Source: Usnea hakonensis (lineage: Eukaryota > Ascomycota > Lecanoromycetes > Lecanorales > Parmeliaceae). Taken from it: a DNA stretch of 40,354 nt. Position 1 is the stretch's first letter. The number at the start of each line of letters is the position of its first letter. This document shows positions 1-10,550 of the stretch, one piece after another. The position numbers and the translations under genes are program-made. The stretch is taken from the NCBI GenBank assembly GCA_013423325.1, contig BLJB01000502.1, positions 1 through 40,354 on the forward strand. Reading direction: 5' to 3'. Under the pieces are notes generated by a model that was not told the DNA's origin, did not search any database, and was given only the letters and a program-made list of their open reading frames with translations.

Positions 1-72
1 AGTACTACATGGAGCATTAAATGGAGCACTATATGGAGCACTATTTGGAGCATTGAATGGAGTACTCTACAG
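1..72. repeat. 12-bp minisatellite, about 5.5 copies
   Basis: Five adjacent 12-bp units, 9-20, 21-32, 33-44, 45-56 and 57-68, follow the pattern WTGGAGYAYTVW. Units two and three are identical (atggagcactat). Bases 1-8 look like the tail of another unit, so the array may extend left of the window. It lies about 300 bp upstream of the COG4 start. Confidence 0.8.
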
Positions 73-387
73 CTATAGCGACGTTACTGGCCTCCCGCTT
101 GCATTTGGCGGTGGTCCCGGCAAAAAAACGTGGGGCGGCTGCTAGTTTCGCGCTCCCGCCAGTGGTTTTGCAAAATACAGTACCGGTTACTGAATAAAAA
201 ACAATCTGGCGCGGCCAAAAAACCGCATGGATACCTGAACATAGGTATTTAGAGCCATAATTCGACTCCGCTTATCCCGCACAACCATGCGCCCAATATT
301 CAACGAAATACTCACACCGCGATTGATGCTACCATCTCAACCACAAGTGTATGTCTGCAGGAGGGACGGGAGCTTGCAGTTGCTAGG
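73..387. other. COG4 upstream region
   Basis: This gene-free stretch precedes COG4. It holds short C/G-rich patches and A-runs. A small open frame starting at an ATG at 287 overlaps the COG4 start in another frame. It could act as an upstream ORF if transcription begins before it, but nothing supports it as a protein gene. Confidence 0.4.
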
Positions 388-2914
388 ATGCGGGAAACGA
401 ATGGATCTTCTCGACATTATCTCCCAAGCCAAATGCAAGCTGATCATGACACGGATGTCACAGGACTCAATGTAGATATTGATCAAGTCAAGTCGATCGC
501 TGAGATTAAAGCAAGCCTTTCTTGTCTCAGCGACCAGGAGTCCTCAGTTTCAACTCGTCTCAATAATCTTCTAAATTCTCAAAAGGATCTCTCACGCGAG
601 CTTGGCCGTTTAGACCTTCTGCGTGGCCAGATTGGATCACAGGCAGTGGCGACTAGATCAATCAGTAATGGCATATTGTCCGGTGCTGCTTCTTCTGCAA
701 CACGTATTGCCGGCGCGGTAAATCGACTTGACCTTGAGCAAGCTCGGGTAAAGAATACTCTAGAAGTTGTAGAGCAAGTGGCTGAGCTCAAGGCATGTGT
801 CCTGGGGGTGACTGGGTCCATGGGAGCTCCTCAAGACTGGGAAACAGCTGCTGGTTATTTAAATCGTGCGTTTAAGATTCCGAAAGAAACTGTGAACGGC
901 TCTTTTGCTGAAGAGATGGTGCCCACTGCCGAGGTCCCGGACCCCCCTAATGTGACTTTGGAGCATGCTGCAGAATCACTGCGCGGCCTTTTCCTCCGCG
1001 AATTTGAGAAAGCCGCGCAAGAAGGCAACGGAGGGAAAGTCACTCGCTTTTTCAAGTTATTCCCTCTCATCGGAAAACCCGACGTCGGTCTTGATATCTA
1101 TGGTCGTTATGTCTGTCAAGGAGTTGCCTCTCGCGTAAATTTAAACGCTGGCATGGGGGGTAGTCAGCGACGAGGAGGCTTCTTCTATGTCAATGCCTTG
1201 ACGAAATTGTTCGAACATATTGCACAGATCGTGGAGGCCCATGGGGGGCTTGTAGAGCGCCATTACGGTGCCGGACGAATGGTGAAGGTCATCGAGCGGT
1301 TACAGTTAGAGGCCGACGTCCAAGGTGGCATCATTCTAGACACTTGGAGCGATGAACGAAGCGTGGACCGTAAGCTCACCGACATCAGATCCTACGCGTT
1401 CACATTCCTTGTGCAGAGCTTTCTTCCGGCGCAGCCAGCAAGAAGTGGTACGCCTCGTGCTGGTTCTCCCGCCAGAGGAGGCGGGGCAGCAGAGTCACTG
1501 GTTCATGAGGATGAAAGTGTGGATATGAAAGAGGTTGACAGTATTCTGAGCGAAACGGCTATGATGCTAGGGCGATGGTCACTTTACACAAGTTTCTTAG
1601 CCGCTAAGTGCAAGGTAGAAAGACGACGAACTATGGAACTAAGAGTACAGACACTGACGCTTGCAGAAACCTCCATCACAGATTGAGGGTATCGAACAGG
1701 ATGACCAGGATCTGTCGGTGCCACCATTACTAGCTCATTCAAGCTTGTATAGGAAGGTTGCCGATAGACTTATTATGCCTTTCAATGTGATGACAACTTT
1801 CTTCTTCCGAAGATCAGTCGAGAGAGCATTTCAATTAGATGAGCAGCCCTCAGATCTCTCTCTAAGTACCAAGCAGGCTCTACCTTCCAATCAACCTTAT
1901 ATTACTTCGGCAGTCGACGATGTAATGTACATCGTTAACCAAGTTGTTGATAGGTCCCTTGCAACGTCTCAAAGAGACGTGATCTCGAGCGTCATACCAA
2001 CTCTAGCGAGAGTGCTTGGCTCAGACTTTATTGGTATGATTCAAAGAAAGATGAGGGACGAGAGTTACCCAAAAGTCACCGTTCAAGGTGCTCCACCGGC
2101 GGAGCAAACGATCATATCTTTTTTAGTCCTCATCAACAACTTGGATATTGCCACGGACTATGTGATGCGAATTGTCCAATCTCGTGTTAAGACCGAACCT
2201 GCTCCAGCCTCAGAGAATGGCCGTGGGAGTGTCTTATCCAGATCGCTTTCGGCTTTATTTCCTCTGAATCGTGATTCTGTGATAGTAGGAAATGCGCTAA
2301 AGTCCTTGCAGACTACCTTCGAAGGGAAAACGTCTGAGCTGATAAGCGACGGGATATTTGTGATTTTCAAGAACGTTATCAAGCCCCGTCTTCGCCCGAT
2401 CCTTGCTGATGCATTTCGCGATGTTGACTACCAAAAGACCCAGGAGGAGCTTGAGAACACGTATCGGGATCCAGAAATCGATGATGGAAACGAAAGTCCG
2501 CCGGATAACGCAGTACGATATCATTTTCAAAGGGGTTGGGACGTCTTGACCAAGCCTGTAAAGAGATTACTTACAGAACGAAGTTTCGAAAAACTTCTTG
2601 CGACGATCATCTCATATCTTGTCGATGTGCTGGAGAAGCGAATCTGGAGCTATTATGGACGTCTCGACGATTTAGGAGCTGTACGACTAGAGCGGGACAT
2701 TGCACGTATCGTAAGCGTAGTAGTCAGTGGTGGTCGATATGGATTGCGTGACGCTTTCGCGAGGTGTACGCAGATCTGCCTTGTTATGAACATGGAGAAG
2801 GATGAATGGGAAGAACTTCAAGCTGCGTCCACGGCAGGCGTGGAAGAGGAGGTTGTGAAATGGAAGATCGACGACGAAGAGCGTACGCGTGCTCGTGCTA
2901 TGGTGAAGAGGTGA
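388..2914 (+). CDS. COG4: Conserved oligomeric Golgi complex subunit 4
   Basis: Exons 388-1614 and 1667-2914, split by a 52-nt phase-0 intron (gtagaa...ttgcag, branch ctgac), give about 824 aa, the usual size for fungal COG4. COG4 belongs to lobe A of the COG tether, which captures retrograde vesicles at the Golgi and helps SNARE assembly. The family is recognised from the N-terminal helical region, the block around residues 225-255 (PLIGKPDVGLD then GRYVCQG), and, just after the intron, PFNVMTTFFFRRSVERAFQLD. The C-terminus (DAFARCTQICLVMN) is also typical. The start is uncertain: ATG 388 is the first in frame, but ATG 433 (MQADHD) is also possible, and a short upstream exon cannot be excluded. 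Low-complexity Ala/Gly/Arg residues near 355-370 are probably a linker. Confidence 0.9.
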
Positions 2915-3467
2915 GCGGATTGAGAAGTCACTGGACACTTCGCTGACCATTAGAATTTCCTCTCTACATTTAATTCGAAATTTCCTCAATAATACCCAGT
3001 GTTCCTAAAGTAGCGCCCAAAAGTCGCCCTTAGAGTAACCCTTTAGGTACCTTAGCGGACTTCTATGGGATGAGAAAACCGTAGTGCTACCGTACTTTTA
3101 CCATTATTTTTTTAAAACGTTTTGTATTGGTGAACCGCCTTTTGGCAAGCTAGGTATTCTAGGATACGTAACCTAGAAATTACGGCTTAAAGCCAAGTCA
3201 CGTACTAAAATCTTAACACGTTATTACTCTTTTAGGCTTAGCGCTCGATTTATATTTCATCTAGCGTGTATTCGGGACTGGACTCTGAGTACCTTACGGG
3301 CGAGGCCTAGAATGCGCACACCGTGACACCACGGTAACAATACCAAAAGTATATTAGAACTGTATTATAATAGTTGCTATTACTTGGAACCGTACCTGAA
3401 TAGATATTAAAGTGTTACGGTAAGAAATATTATTATGGTATTTTAAAAGAACGGTGTGGGCACGGTG

Positions 3468-3512
3468 TCAAATTTCCGGGTACGGTATCGAACTTCCGGC
3501 CCGGAAATTTGA
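3468..3512. repeat. 13-bp perfect inverted repeat (hairpin)
   Basis: tcaaatttccggg at 3468-3480 is the exact reverse complement of cccggaaatttga at 3500-3512, with a 19-nt loop. It lies in decayed repeat DNA. No T-run or gene context suggests a regulatory role. Confidence 0.6.
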
Positions 3513-3574
3513 AGTGTCCTACTAGAAAGTCAAAGTAGGATATATTTGTAAATAGCAAACTCTTGGCATCGTAA

Positions 3575-3663
3575 GCCGTAGTGGTATAGTGGTAGAAGTA
3601 GTAGTAGTAGTAACTTTAGTAGTAGAGTTCGATCCACGTAGAGTTTAAAAAAAAAAAAAAAAA
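3575..3663 (+). repeat. tRNA-Gly-like SINE or retroposed tRNA remnant with A-tail
   Basis: The segment starts gccgtag and runs into TGGTATAGTGG (3582-3592), a perfect match to the pol III A box TRGYNNARNNG, followed by GTAGAA as in eukaryotic tRNA-Gly D arms. About 35 nt later lies AGTTCGATCC (3626-3635), a B box lacking one base. The middle is a GTA triplet repeat instead of an anticodon arm, so this is not a functional tRNA. A run of 17 A residues (3647-3663) follows directly, as expected for a retroposed pol III transcript. I see no clear target duplication. Confidence 0.5.
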
Positions 3664-4696
3664 TTATTGTTAACCTATATTTTGGGGTATGCGCTTTAGG
3701 ATTATGCTGTTGAATTTTTTTTTAATTGACGGTGTCGGAACGGTGTGGGGACGGTGTCGGGACGGTTATTTCGCCTTGGCACCGTTAGTTTTTGGTACCG
3801 TGGGCCCTTGGTACCGTTGATTCTTGGTACCGTTAAGATATGACACTGTGAACGTTTGGTGTAAATTTTGTTACGGTTATTATCAAATTATTGGTTATCT
3901 ACCGCATTGATGGTACTACTACTGTAAGGATACCGTGTGCCCACTTGCAGTCTCGCCCGTAAGGTAACCCTACCCCCTAGGCCTATAGGCCTGCAGGCCT
4001 ACCCCCTATACTACGCCGTCGTAGTATCCCGAAAGACGCCCCCGCGAGAAAATTCGCTGAACCGCTCGATTCTGGCCTTAATATCTTAGGAAGGTTGATA
4101 TCTCTCTGGTACTGGGACTCCCGAGTATTGCGCTTGGCGTGCTTGGCAGTAATTTGATAGTTTCTCAAAGTTCTTAAGTACCTTTCTACTTACGTCCTAA
4201 TAATTACTACGTAACTACTCGGAAACCGTTGTATTACCGTTGCGAACAAATATCCATTACAATTAGATAACGCAATATATTAATAATTATGTTATAGTAA
4301 ATTACCCGTTCTTGGCGGCAAAGTCATATAGTACCGTATTAATACCGTTCCCGCTATCCATAGAAGTCCGCTAAGGTAAGTACGTATTCCAGGTAAACGC
4401 TAAGTAAGGTACCTACGGTAGCCCTCGGAGAGAAAATTAAGAATTAGCTTCATTATGTAATGTAATTCATTGAGAGAGCAAAGGGTGACACTAGGGATAA
4501 AACTATACATCACATCATCCTACATGTAAACTTCGTAAGGTCCATGTCCCGGCGCACTATGTATACAAGGAGGGTCGGATAACTGGATATCCATACCGGT
4601 ACACTTTCCATAGAGTAGGTCTGGCGGCGACGATCTCTTTCCATCTGCAAGTCCCGAGGGCAAATTAATCCGTTTTGGAGCTTCCAATCTTACGGA

Positions 4697-6097
4697 ATGA
4701 TGGCATCAAGAGGCACTGTTGGACAGACGAACCAGCAAGGCACTCGGGTACTCAAAGTAGATGCATCCAAGATTGGTCGCTTTATCTTTGATGATCCACA
4801 GAAGTCTTTCCTTGCAAACTGGAAAATTCAGCTATCTAACGACAGTCTCGATGCCGCCCACTTACTGGAAGCTGCGTTGCGGCTTCGTGACTCTGATCTG
4901 CCGGTGGCTTTTCCTACGGAGACTGTCTACGGTCTTGGGGCAGACGCAACTCGCAGCTCAGCCGTTCGCGGAATATACACTGCGAAGCAGAGACCATCCG
5001 ACAATCCTCTCATCGTTCACATCAGCTCCCTCTCCCAGCTTCGCAATCTTCTTATCTCTAGTAGCTCTGCTGGTTCATCTCCGGACTCTCCCCAAGATCC
5101 GATTCCGCAGATTTACGGTTCTCTGATCTCTCGCTTCTGGCCTGGGCCTCTCTCTATACTCCTGCCTTTGCCTGTCCCGTCACCATTGGCACCGGAAGTC
5201 ACCACATCGCTCCCCACAGTCGCGGTCCGCATGCCATCATCTCCACTTGCCCTTGCCCTCATTCAACTCGCTGGTGTCCCCCTTGCAGCACCATCTGCGA
5301 ACGCTTCCTCTAAACCTTCTCCTACTACCGCTGCCCATGTTTTGCACGACCTTTCCGGACGTATCGAGTTGATACTAGATGGAGGACCATGTATGGTGGG
5401 TGTGGAGAGCACAGTTGTGGACGGCTTAAAAATGCCCCCAGTGATCTTAAGACCAGGAGGTGTGTCGGTTGATATGTTGAGAGAATGCCCTGGTTGGGAA
5501 GATGTAAGGGTCGCTTATAATGACGGAGTGGAGACCGCGGTTCCAAGAGCACCTGGAATGAAATACAAACACTATTCACCAAATGCGAAGGTACTTCTGT
5601 TTCATGGCCTGTTTAGCGCCACGCTGGCGAAAGAGTACCTCCATGAAGGAGGCATAGGAGTTCTAAGGACAAAGCCGTGGGAAGCTGGGAATTTGCGGAC
5701 GAACTTAACGTATTCCAAAGATAGTGGCACAGCAAAAACGAATAGTCTTCAACATCTTCCTATCGGAGACAGCGATCAGAAAAGGGAGAATGGGGACGAC
5801 AGAATAAAAGTTGAAGAACTTATCCAGCAGAGTACGCTTATAACAATCCCCTCTGCGCAGCTATCCCAAGTGACTATGAGTGATGAGCCAGGACAAGCTC
5901 TGATCGATATTTGGACCATTAGCCTCGGTCCCGGTACGGCAGACGTAGCCCAAGGTTTATTCTCTGCCCTGCGAGAACTCGATGAGAAGGGCGTCGACAT
6001 AATCTGCGTGGAAAGTATAAACGACAATGAGGGTGATATGGCAGCAGCAGTGATGAATAGACTTCGAAAAGCCGCAGAAGCAGACATCATCCTCTGA
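4697..6097 (+). CDS. SUA5: Threonylcarbamoyl-AMP synthase Sua5
   Basis: A single-exon frame of 466 aa. Sua5 makes threonylcarbamoyl-AMP from threonine, bicarbonate and ATP, the first step of the t6A modification at A37 of ANN-decoding tRNAs; it acts in cytosol and mitochondria. The YrdC domain covers roughly residues 50-265: PTETVYGLG at 73-81, KQRP at 97-100, the SxN motif PSAN at 199-202, and the ESTVVD segment near 237-242. A linker with PGMKYKHYSP (287-295) leads to the C-terminal Sua5 domain, which ends in AAAVMNRLRKAAEADIIL. Length and architecture match fungal and archaeal Sua5 rather than the short bacterial TsaC. ATG 4697 is followed at once by another ATG (4700); either may be used. 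The stop lies 54 bp from the stop of convergent RQC2. Confidence 0.93.
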   Translation: MMASRGTVGQTNQQGTRVLKVDASKIGRFIFDDPQKSFLANWKIQLSNDSLDAAHLLEAALRLRDSDLPVAFPTETVYGLGADATRSSAVRGIYTAKQRPSDNPLIVHISSLSQLRNLLISSSSAGSSPDSPQDPIPQIYGSLISRFWPGPLSILLPLPVPSPLAPEVTTSLPTVAVRMPSSPLALALIQLAGVPLAAPSANASSKPSPTTAAHVLHDLSGRIELILDGGPCMVGVESTVVDGLKMPPVILRPGGVSVDMLRECPGWEDVRVAYNDGVETAVPRAPGMKYKHYSPNAKVLLFHGLFSATLAKEYLHEGGIGVLRTKPWEAGNLRTNLTYSKDSGTAKTNSLQHLPIGDSDQKRENGDDRIKVEELIQQSTLITIPSAQLSQVTMSDEPGQALIDIWTISLGPGTADVAQGLFSALRELDEKGVDIICVESINDNEGDMAAAVMNRLRKAAEADIIL

Positions 6098-6151
6098 GAA
6101 CCAGAGGGTCGAAGCGTGTGGAGGCTCGGCTGAATGCTAGCTAGGCTACAC

Positions 6152-9100
6152 CTACTTCTTACTGCCTTTTCCCCATTGCTTACCTTTCCCTGCTACTCCT
6201 CGTGCTTTTCCTTTAATACCTGTCTCTCCTGGTCCCGTGACAATCCTCACTTTGGCCACGGGGACCATCCCAATAACCTCAGGCTCACGGATAGCCTTGA
6301 TCAATTCTCCCTCTCGCTTTCTCACCTTTTCTTCATCCGGCAAAGCCTCACATCCGCCACCGCCTGATCTTTGTTTCTCCTCTCTCTCTGACATGCCATT
6401 CCACTTTGAGAGAATCTCTCGTACAGCTTTACCCTTTTTTGAAGCCCCTGGCTGCAATTTCACTCTCCACTTGCACCTTCCGCCAATGGCGTCCCATGGA
6501 CCACAAACGACAAGCGCATCGAGGATTTCGTCACCTGGGAGCGGCACCCCGACGAACGCGTCCAGGTCGACTGGTGCTTCAACTTGATGGTCATCCGACG
6601 TCTCCATACTTTCTTCAAGATTCAGTTTGCGAAGGTATTCGGACTCTTTGCTCTTCTCAGCAGCCAGTGCATGCTGTTTCCGTCGTCGCTCTTTTTGTGC
6701 GGCAAGCTCCCTCTCTTTCTCAGCCTTGGCAGCCGCCTCCTCTGTAGCCTTTTCCTGAGCGGCAGCTGATCCAAGAAGACGCATGGCAAGGGCACGGTCC
6801 TCTTCGTCCTGGTTGGCGTACTTGGTCTTCAGCTTTTGGCGTTTACCATGCTTTCCACGGACTCGAGGCGGCAGGTTCTTGGCGCCAGGCTGAGTAGATG
6901 GATTTAAGATTTGTGCTGCTGGGGTTGCATTGCCATCCGCCTCTATACTTGTATGTCCTGCTGTTGCAAGATCGATTGTGGGAGCTTGAAAACCCTTGCG
7001 TAGCAATCGGCGTTCTTCAGCAGAAAGATGACTTTTTTGATCAGTCTTCGCAAACGAGTCTTCACTGCTGGGATCGTGGTCATGTTCATCTTCCTCGTCA
7101 CTACTAGCGCTAAACGTTGCCTCATTGGCTTCAGTGCCTAGGTCTCTAGCTAAGGCATCCTTGGCCTGGTTTTGTGGATGCAAGGCGTCGCGCCAGCCGA
7201 TTCTCGGCTGCAGCGGATTGACACGCATGGTGTCTAAGCCGTCATCGTCCTTGTCGTCATCCTCGCTGCTGCTTCCAGCTTCACCTGTGTCCTGCATGTG
7301 TCTTACTTCTTCGTTTTCACCTCCGTTGGCTCTAGAATGTTGTTTATCCAGTTGGATTGCCATTACCTCTGAGTTACCCGACTCTTCTTCTTTCTCAACG
7401 TCTTTCGCGAATTCTGACGTCCTCCCTGCTGGATCTTGAAACCTATGCTTAAGATGACGTAATTTGCTCTCTTCACTGATTCTGAACATGATTCCAAAAC
7501 CAAGGAGCAGTTGAGCGGGAGGAAGAAAGTTCTTGTGGCCGCGGATCACGAAGCTACCAGTTGGTAGGATCTCTCCCGTGGAAGCAGTCCTTGATACTTG
7601 AGTTGCATCCACCCAGAATGCAGACATGACTGCCTTCGAATCCCAAGCGCTGGAACTGGCAATAGCTAAAGTGCCTGCTTGCGAGAGCGATGAAGGCGGT
7701 ATTGGGCTTTCTGACATTCCTGGCTTGTTCTTGACTATCACAGACGTGGCCCCATGCAGATCAGCATGAACGTATACATCTCCTTTCTTGAAATACCTGT
7801 TGTACAAGATCTCGTTCTGCTGAGCGTCCTTTCCACCTAGTACAAGATAACCCTCGGAAGAAATAAAGTACAGGAACTTCTCAAACCACATAGCCTTTCT
7901 CTGAGGACGCATAACCCCCTTCTCCTGCTTCAACCCTTTCTTGAGGTCGGCACTGATTTTCTGCTCTGTATTCCTTAGAGCTTTCTCGGATGATTGGAAG
8001 GTCTTCAATTCCTTTACGGCGGCAGACCTCTTCTGTTCGTAATATTGTCGAGCATTTGACCAGGGTGAGAGCGCCAGATCGATCTCGATGGCAAGACGTT
8101 TGTCAGCAAGCTTCCGAGCCTTGGGGGCCTCCGAGCTGGGCTGGAGACTTTTTTCGCTATCTGAAACATCGCTTCCGGTTTCGTCTCCATAGAAGTCTTC
8201 CTCGTCTTCGTAAATTAGGTCTGAGAGAAGTAATGTTATCGTATTTTCGTGGAGACTCAGGGGCAATTTGATCATTTCCGCAACAACGTTGTGTCGTTCC
8301 TGTTCCATTTCAATCAAGCTTGCAATTTCTTGCCAATCCATGCTCTGACTAATCAACGCATTTACCGCTGCGCTGGCCTCCTGGACCTTTTGAAAGTTGG
8401 CTTCAATAGCTTGCGCTTTACGAGCATTGAGCTCTTGAACTTGCTGCAGTCCCCCTAGCCTATTCTGATGGTCCAGTCTTGCTGTCTCAAGCTTTCTCTT
8501 CGCAGTCTCTTCCCGTTCTGTGAGGCGGGATTCGAGCTTTTGCGACTCAATCGAAGAAAAGAACTCATCAACAGTCCTGTTAAAGCCATCAAATTCGAGG
8601 ATTGTGATCTCGGGATGATTCTCGAACTGCTGAGGTCGGAAGGGATGAAAATCCTCATACATAAGACTGTTCCCCGCAGATATCCTATCGTCCGGATCTG
8701 GGTCCTGGACCGCGGCCGAAGCCGCTTTTCTAGCAATGATATATCCTTTGCACGTTACAGAGCTCGAGATACTGATTACAATCCTTTGCGCCTCCTCCAA
8801 CGCTATGACGAGTCTGTCCCTCAGCGACAAAGTTTGCAACACCTTCTCAACAGGAGTATTGGGGTCGAAACCAGCCACACGTAGCGCGTGGTCGATGAGC
8901 GTTGGTGGGAACTCGCTCAGGGAGTTTGCTAATGCTTTTCGAAGGGCATCACCTGGCTTTTTCTTCAATTTCTTTCGATGCGTCGCGGTTTCTGCATTTG
9001 CTCTATCCACGGCTTGTTGCAGCCCTGCACTGATCCTTTCGGACGTTAGAGCAGGAACACCACTGTAATTTTGGCGGGTTTCCAGGGAATATCTCAACCC

Positions 9101-9949
9101 TACACGCAATTGTTCTTGCTCTTCTGTGACGATACGAAGCAAGCTGATGATTCCCATGTCTTTGTCAGCGAGAACGATGTTGCCTCCAGCATAGAATTCG
9201 AGAAATAGGCGATCTATTAGTACTCGCACTTAGCAGCGTCTCACCCTGAATTGAAATACATTCCTTGAAAGACTTCTCTGGGTCACGAGGTTTTGAAAAA
9301 AGGTCGCAACTGATCGTTTGTCCGTCTCTGCTTACATCAATGACAGAGAGGTGCTTACATTGACCATCGCTAAATTGGATTTCGATAATTCTGTCCGTGC
9401 CTTAATGTTTTTTAGAGTCAGCATGACCTTTGGGTTCTAAACTCGAATAAGGAAAAGTTTGTAAGGGGCGTCGGAATATACGACATGTCTTGGTCTTGCC
9501 AATCAGATGTAGCGCCAAATAGGAGTGAGCGAAGACAACTCACCAACCTGGGAAACCGCAGTAACTCTTCGCGTCCTTAGGAACTTGCGCAGCCTCGCGA
9601 CGAAAGCCGAAGGGGCAGCAGCTGTAACCCTGGTAAAGCTTGTGAGATGGCACCGGAAACCTGAGTCGATGACCAAGGACTCGCGCTGGTCCGGTTTGGC
9701 GAATTTTAGGAGGAAGATACGCTTCGAAACATGATATCAGTACAGACTGCGGGCTTAATTCATGATGAGTCCATACGGAAGAAAGATCGTAAATATTGGC
9801 AAGACGCAGCGTACATAGAGCGTTTGATAGCTCATGAGTAATGACCTTGAAATACTTACCTTAGCATTGCCACCATGAAAGTTAGGGGAGGCTTTCCATA
9901 GGCTTACCTTGACGTCTAGAGACGAAAATCTTTGCTTCATTGCACTCAT
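6152..9949 (-). CDS. RQC2: Ribosome quality control complex subunit 2 (NEMF/Tae2/Rqc2)
   Basis: Five exons on the minus strand: 9949-9908, 9845-9777, 9721-9544, 9400-9359 and 9213-6152, giving 1130 aa. Introns are 62, 55, 143 and 145 nt, all GT-AG, and every junction restores the family sequence (DVK/VITHEL, DLSS/RIFLLKF, QVG/TDRII, DGQY/RLFLEF). Rqc2 binds stalled 60S subunits carrying peptidyl-tRNA, recruits the E3 ligase Ltn1 and adds C-terminal Ala/Thr tails. Seen here: NFACT-N at the start (MKQRFSSLD, then GTDR at 97-100, containing the equivalents of yeast D9, D98 and R99 needed for CAT-tailing), a central coiled coil, NFACT-R with HADLHG at about 593-598, an acidic and Lys/Glu-rich segment, and an NFACT-C tail ending in basic residues. 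The first Met may be residue 1 or 4 (MSAMKQRF). Confidence 0.93.
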
Positions 9950-10550
9950 TGATTGAAGCGTGGGAAGAGTGAAAATTGACCAAAGACTGAGTAAAGTATG
10001 CCCTTACTCAAACAGTATTACGACAGACCGAGGGTCATGACATGATGAGACTGAGGGACACTCGGTTTTTCACCTCCAAATGCAATATAAGGTAGGGTTA
10101 GGGCTTCCTGAAGGTTTAGCAGCAGCCCTACTCTACCCGCACCTGGACAAAAGTCTCTGCCGACTTTTGTCACGACTTTTGTCACCTACTGTGCGTACGT
10201 ATAAGTACCTACATACATCTATAGCACAAGACTCGTTTCCAACAATACTTCCGTTCTTTCCTTCTTCACATCTACTAGGCAACTACTTGGATTGTCGAAA
10301 AGAAATTGAGATCACATCACTCTACTTTATATGTCCAGGAGCTTACAAATACACACTACTGATTCACTAGCCGTTTTGTTCATAAGGGAAAGATGATTGC
10401 AAATCATTGATTTAGAATCCTTTCCCCTCTCTCTGTACTATTTCCCTCTCCCAGCCTGCGTCAACCTTCTGAACATTGTCTGGCTCCCTGTTAACGCAAT
10501 TACACACATATCGTTTCTGTACAAAGGGGTTCACACCAGTATTTCTTATT
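9950..10550. promoter_or_regulatory. Divergent intergenic region RQC2 / oxidoreductase
   Basis: About 600 bp separates the two divergent starts and presumably carries both promoters. A short direct repeat, cgacttttgtcac, occurs twice back to back (about 10160-10186). No TATA box or known operator was identified with confidence. Small ORFs here look spurious. Confidence 0.4.

Larger units (their letters stand above)
2915..4696. other. Gene-free, repeat-rich intergenic region
   Basis: This stretch of 1.8 kb has no credible ORF. It is AT-rich with few CpA/TpG steps in places, suggesting old, partly RIP-mutated repeats. Recognisable pieces are a tRNA-like SINE candidate (3575-3663), a 13-bp inverted repeat (3468-3512), an array of ACGGTGT-type motifs near 3729-3765 with inverted counterparts (near 3776-3845), and three AGGCCT boxes at about 3978-4000. 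The last few hundred bases before 4697 presumably hold the SUA5 promoter. Confidence 0.6.

Noticed and set aside
287..475. 62-codon ORF upstream of COG4
   Set aside because: It overlaps the COG4 start in another frame and has no features. Linking it to COG4 would need an intron of under 40 nt.
3575..3646. Functional tRNA-Gly gene
   Set aside because: The anticodon arm is replaced by a GTA repeat, the acceptor stem does not pair and the B box lacks a base.
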